From contig DCWO01000014.1 of assembly GCA_002328865.1 (NCBI GenBank), positions 15,792 through 29,269 of the forward strand: a stretch of DNA of 13,478 nucleotides, read 5' to 3'. Source of the DNA: Dehalococcoidia bacterium UBA2160 (GTDB taxonomy: Bacteria > Chloroflexota > Dehalococcoidia > Lucifugimonadales > UBA1123). This document shows, one piece after another, positions 11,988 through 13,478 of the stretch. Made by a program: the position numbers and the translations under genes. The notes below the pieces were generated by a model that saw only the letters and a list, made by a program, of their open reading frames with translations, was not told where the DNA came from and did no database searches. The number at the start of each line of letters is the position of its first letter. Within the stretch, counting starts at the first letter, position 1.

Positions 11988-12683
11988 CTACGTCTCGGCG
12001 AAACGGTAGCCCACGTTCCAGATGGTTTCGATAAACGTGCGCTCCGAGATCTCGATCTTGCTGCGCAGCCTTCGAATGTGGACGTCCACCGTGCGGGTGC
12101 CGCCGAAGTAGTCGTAACCCCACACCAGACTTAGGAGCGCCTCGCGGTTGAAAACCCGGCCTGGGCTCTCGGCCATCACTCGCAGCAGCTCGTACTCCTT
12201 GAATCGCAATCCTATCCGCTGACCGGCGATGGTGACCTCGTAAGACGTCGGGTCTATAACCAAATCGCCGATGCGTATCACGCCCTCGGGTTCTTCGGGC
12301 GCCGAGGTGTCGCCGCGCAGAACTCGGCGCGCACGAACGACAAGCTCGTCAGGATCGACCGGGGCGACGATGAAGTCGGCGATCCGCAACGACTCGTCGA
12401 GGTCGGCGACCCTGCGCCTGGGAGTCACCACGATAACCGGAACGCCTTTGTCGCCGCATTCGTGCACGCACTGCGCCAGTTCGGAGGACGTGAGATATGC
12501 GGAGTCGACCAGCGCCAGCGCCGTCCGCGGCCCTTCGTCGCGCTCGTCCGATGCCGGAACATCTTCGGCGCACGTGACGAACGTCGCCCGAACGCCCTGA
12601 CGCAAGAGCATCGAGACCAATTCGCGGTGGTCGGCATTCGGCTCAGAATCGACAGGATTTAGCGACATTTCTCGTTCCGACAC
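11988..12683 (-). CDS. atypical OmpR/GlnR-like winged-helix response regulator
   Basis: A DNA-binding transcription factor with a degenerate receiver (about residues 8-122) and an OmpR-type winged helix (about 135-229). The DNA-binding half reads FKEYELL at 161-167, SPGRVFNREALL at 173-184 and VWGYDYFGGTRTVDVHIRRL at 187-206, a block very close to actinobacterial GlnR. In the receiver, the phosphoacceptor position may be Asp60 (ALVDS). The N-terminal acidic pair is reduced to VDSEP (residues 11-15), and the conserved lysine is replaced by alanine (IVAPVDPDEL, Ala107). This suggests control without a classical histidine kinase; none is encoded nearby. The start is GTG 12683 or ATG 12668, neither with a strong ribosome site. 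It follows the DUF4870 gene by about 30 nt and is probably co-transcribed. A role in nitrogen control is only a guess from the GlnR resemblance. Confidence 0.88.
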   Translation of the reverse strand: MSEREMSLNPVDSEPNADHRELVSMLLRQGVRATFVTCAEDVPASDERDEGPRTALALVDSAYLTSSELAQCVHECGDKGVPVIVVTPRRRVADLDESLRIADFIVAPVDPDELVVRARRVLRGDTSAPEEPEGVIRIGDLVIDPTSYEVTIAGQRIGLRFKEYELLRVMAESPGRVFNREALLSLVWGYDYFGGTRTVDVHIRRLRSKIEISERTFIETIWNVGYRFAET

Positions 12684-12713
12684 CGGCTCCGTATTATCGA
12701 AGCGAGTGTCATT

Positions 12714-13262
12714 CTATTTCACCAGACGGATTGCAAGCGGGTAACGGTACTCGACGCCGTGACTCGCTTTGACAGCTGCGATTAACGTCATGATTGGGAA
12801 AAAGAACACCATCGCGATGGCAACCACTGCAAGGATGCCAGCAGCTACGACAGCGGCAATGCCGACGACGATGCCTGAAGCGATGAGAATCAATCCACCT
12901 ACAACAACGAAACTCACGAAACAGATCCAGATCGTTATCTGGAAGTTTACCGCTTCCTTGCCATGGTGATCAATGTACGGAGAATCGTATCGCCTGAGGA
13001 GCCATATGACCAGCGGCGCGATTATGTTGCCGAATGGGAACAAGAAGCCGGCGAACGTCGCCAGATGGCAAAACAAAGCGGTGGTGCGTTCGTCCTGCGT
13101 GAGGGGCGGGCGCTCCGCGGGCGTTTCATCGGTCCAGTCGTACACCGCGTAATCTTCGGATCGTTCGGGTTTTTCCGAATCCGCTTCTAGAGATTCGCCG
13201 CAGTGAGTGCAGAAGCGAGCATCGGCAGTGAGTCCTCCGCCGCAACGGCGACAAAAGGGCAT
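12714..13262 (-). CDS. zinc-ribbon and DUF4870 (Tic20-like) membrane protein
   Basis: A 182-aa protein from ATG 13262. The N-terminus is a small zinc ribbon with CRRC (Cys4, Cys7) and CTHC (Cys18, Cys21). An acidic linker follows to about residue 58. The rest is a DUF4870-type membrane domain: CHLATFAGFLFPFGNIIAPLVIWL, then the polar loop DSPYIDHHGKEAVNFQ, then long hydrophobic segments to about residue 160, ending VEYRYPLAIRLVK. The Tic20-like family has no settled function. The frame stays open to 13367, but a predicted -10 at 13312-13320 lies inside that extension and the zinc ribbon begins right at 13262, so the shorter start is preferred. The response regulator follows, so the protein may relate to its signal, though this is speculative. 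Confidence 0.87.
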   Translation of the reverse strand: MPFCRRCGGGLTADARFCTHCGESLEADSEKPERSEDYAVYDWTDETPAERPPLTQDERTTALFCHLATFAGFLFPFGNIIAPLVIWLLRRYDSPYIDHHGKEAVNFQITIWICFVSFVVVGGLILIASGIVVGIAAVVAAGILAVVAIAMVFFFPIMTLIAAVKASHGVEYRYPLAIRLVK

Positions 13263-13311
13263 CGCCTGATAGCTCCCACAGTAGAAATGTAGCTCCAACC
13301 AATCGCGGGAC

Positions 13312-13320
13312 AGTATATCA
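13312..13320 (-). promoter_or_regulatory. extended -10 promoter element of the DUF4870 gene
   Basis: TGATATACT on the minus strand is an extended -10 (TGn plus TATACT, 5/6), 49 nt before ATG 13262. No convincing -35 is seen. The placement supports the shorter start. Confidence 0.45.
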
Positions 13321-13374
13321 GACCGTCCCAGCAGCGAGACTTGGGCGTTGGCGCCGCCTCCGAGCAAATTCGTG

Positions 13375-13404
13375 TTGACCGCTCAACCACGCGAGCGATA
13401 CAAT
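13375..13404 (+). promoter_or_regulatory. sigma70-type promoter of the tRNA-Asp gene
   Basis: TTGACC (-35, 13375-13380) and TACAAT (-10, 13399-13404), each 5/6 to consensus, are separated by 18 nt. The predicted start is near 13411, about 26 nt before the mature tRNA 5' end. Confidence 0.65.
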
Positions 13405-13414
13405 CGATTGGCAA

Positions 13415-13431
13415 GCGCCATCCCCTGGCGC
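13415..13431 (+). repeat. hairpin in the 5' leader of tRNA-Asp
   Basis: GCGCCA-TCCCC-TGGCGC forms a perfect 6-bp GC-rich stem five bases before the mature tRNA 5' end. It may assist processing of the precursor or be incidental. Confidence 0.45.
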
Positions 13432-13436
13432 GATGC

Positions 13437-13478
13437 GGCCCCGTGGTGTAGCGGCTAACACACTGCCCTGTCAAGGCA
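13437..13478 (+). tRNA. tRNA-Asp (anticodon GTC), 3' end cut by the window
   Basis: Acceptor 5' strand GGCCCCG (13437-13443), T8-G9, then a D-arm with GTGT (13446-13449) pairing to ACAC (13458-13461) around an AGCGGCTA loop. The anticodon stem begins CTGCC (13463-13467), the loop is CTGTCAA, and the anticodon is GTC at 13470-13472, giving aspartate. The 3' strand GGCA (13475-13478) pairs back toward CTGCC. The T-arm, variable loop and 3' acceptor strand lie beyond the window. Confidence 0.9.

Overview
The window is GC-rich bacterial chromosome (roughly 60% GC by eye) carrying amino-acid metabolism and housekeeping genes. Almost everything is on the minus strand. The plus strand has a partial membrane-protein gene at the left edge, one small unknown gene near 5.4 kb and a truncated tRNA-Asp at the right edge. 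I see no insertion sequence, phage gene, CRISPR array or rRNA. Protein style points to a free-living Chloroflexota (Dehalococcoidia/SAR202-like) lineage: a GlnR-like regulator, an AroH-type chorismate mutase, and a trypsin/DUF11 protein ending in a VPGL..WG tail. This assignment is an inference from gene flavour only.

Layout in order of minus-strand transcription (right to left). (1) A zinc-ribbon/DUF4870 membrane protein, then a GlnR-like atypical response regulator. (2) A class IV PLP aminotransferase and a possible small downstream ORF. (3) Homoserine kinase (thrB) and aspartokinase (lysC), the committed steps of threonine and aspartate-family synthesis. (4) Two family-2 glycosyltransferases, one resembling dolichyl/polyprenyl-phosphate glucose synthase (ALG5) and one resembling polyprenyl-phosphate mannose synthase (DPM1), followed by a TPR protein with a possible HIRAN-like domain. 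(5) A metallo-beta-lactamase-fold hydrolase with a strong promoter and a leader palindrome, a CPBP intramembrane protease, trpA and aroH. (6) A small cupin and a secreted trypsin-like protease.

The aromatic pair (trpA, aroH) and the aspartate pair (thrB, lysC) are each fragments of a pathway: trpB, hom and thrC are not here. Several promoters have extended -10 elements (TGnTATAcT-like), so the minus-strand run is probably several transcription units. The most informative non-obvious signals are an internal ribosome-binding site in lysC at the position known for alpha/beta aspartokinases, a perfect 8-bp palindrome just downstream of the metallo-hydrolase promoter, a response regulator lacking key phosphorylation residues, and a C-terminal sorting-like tail on the protease. 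I see no clear new defence or mobile system.
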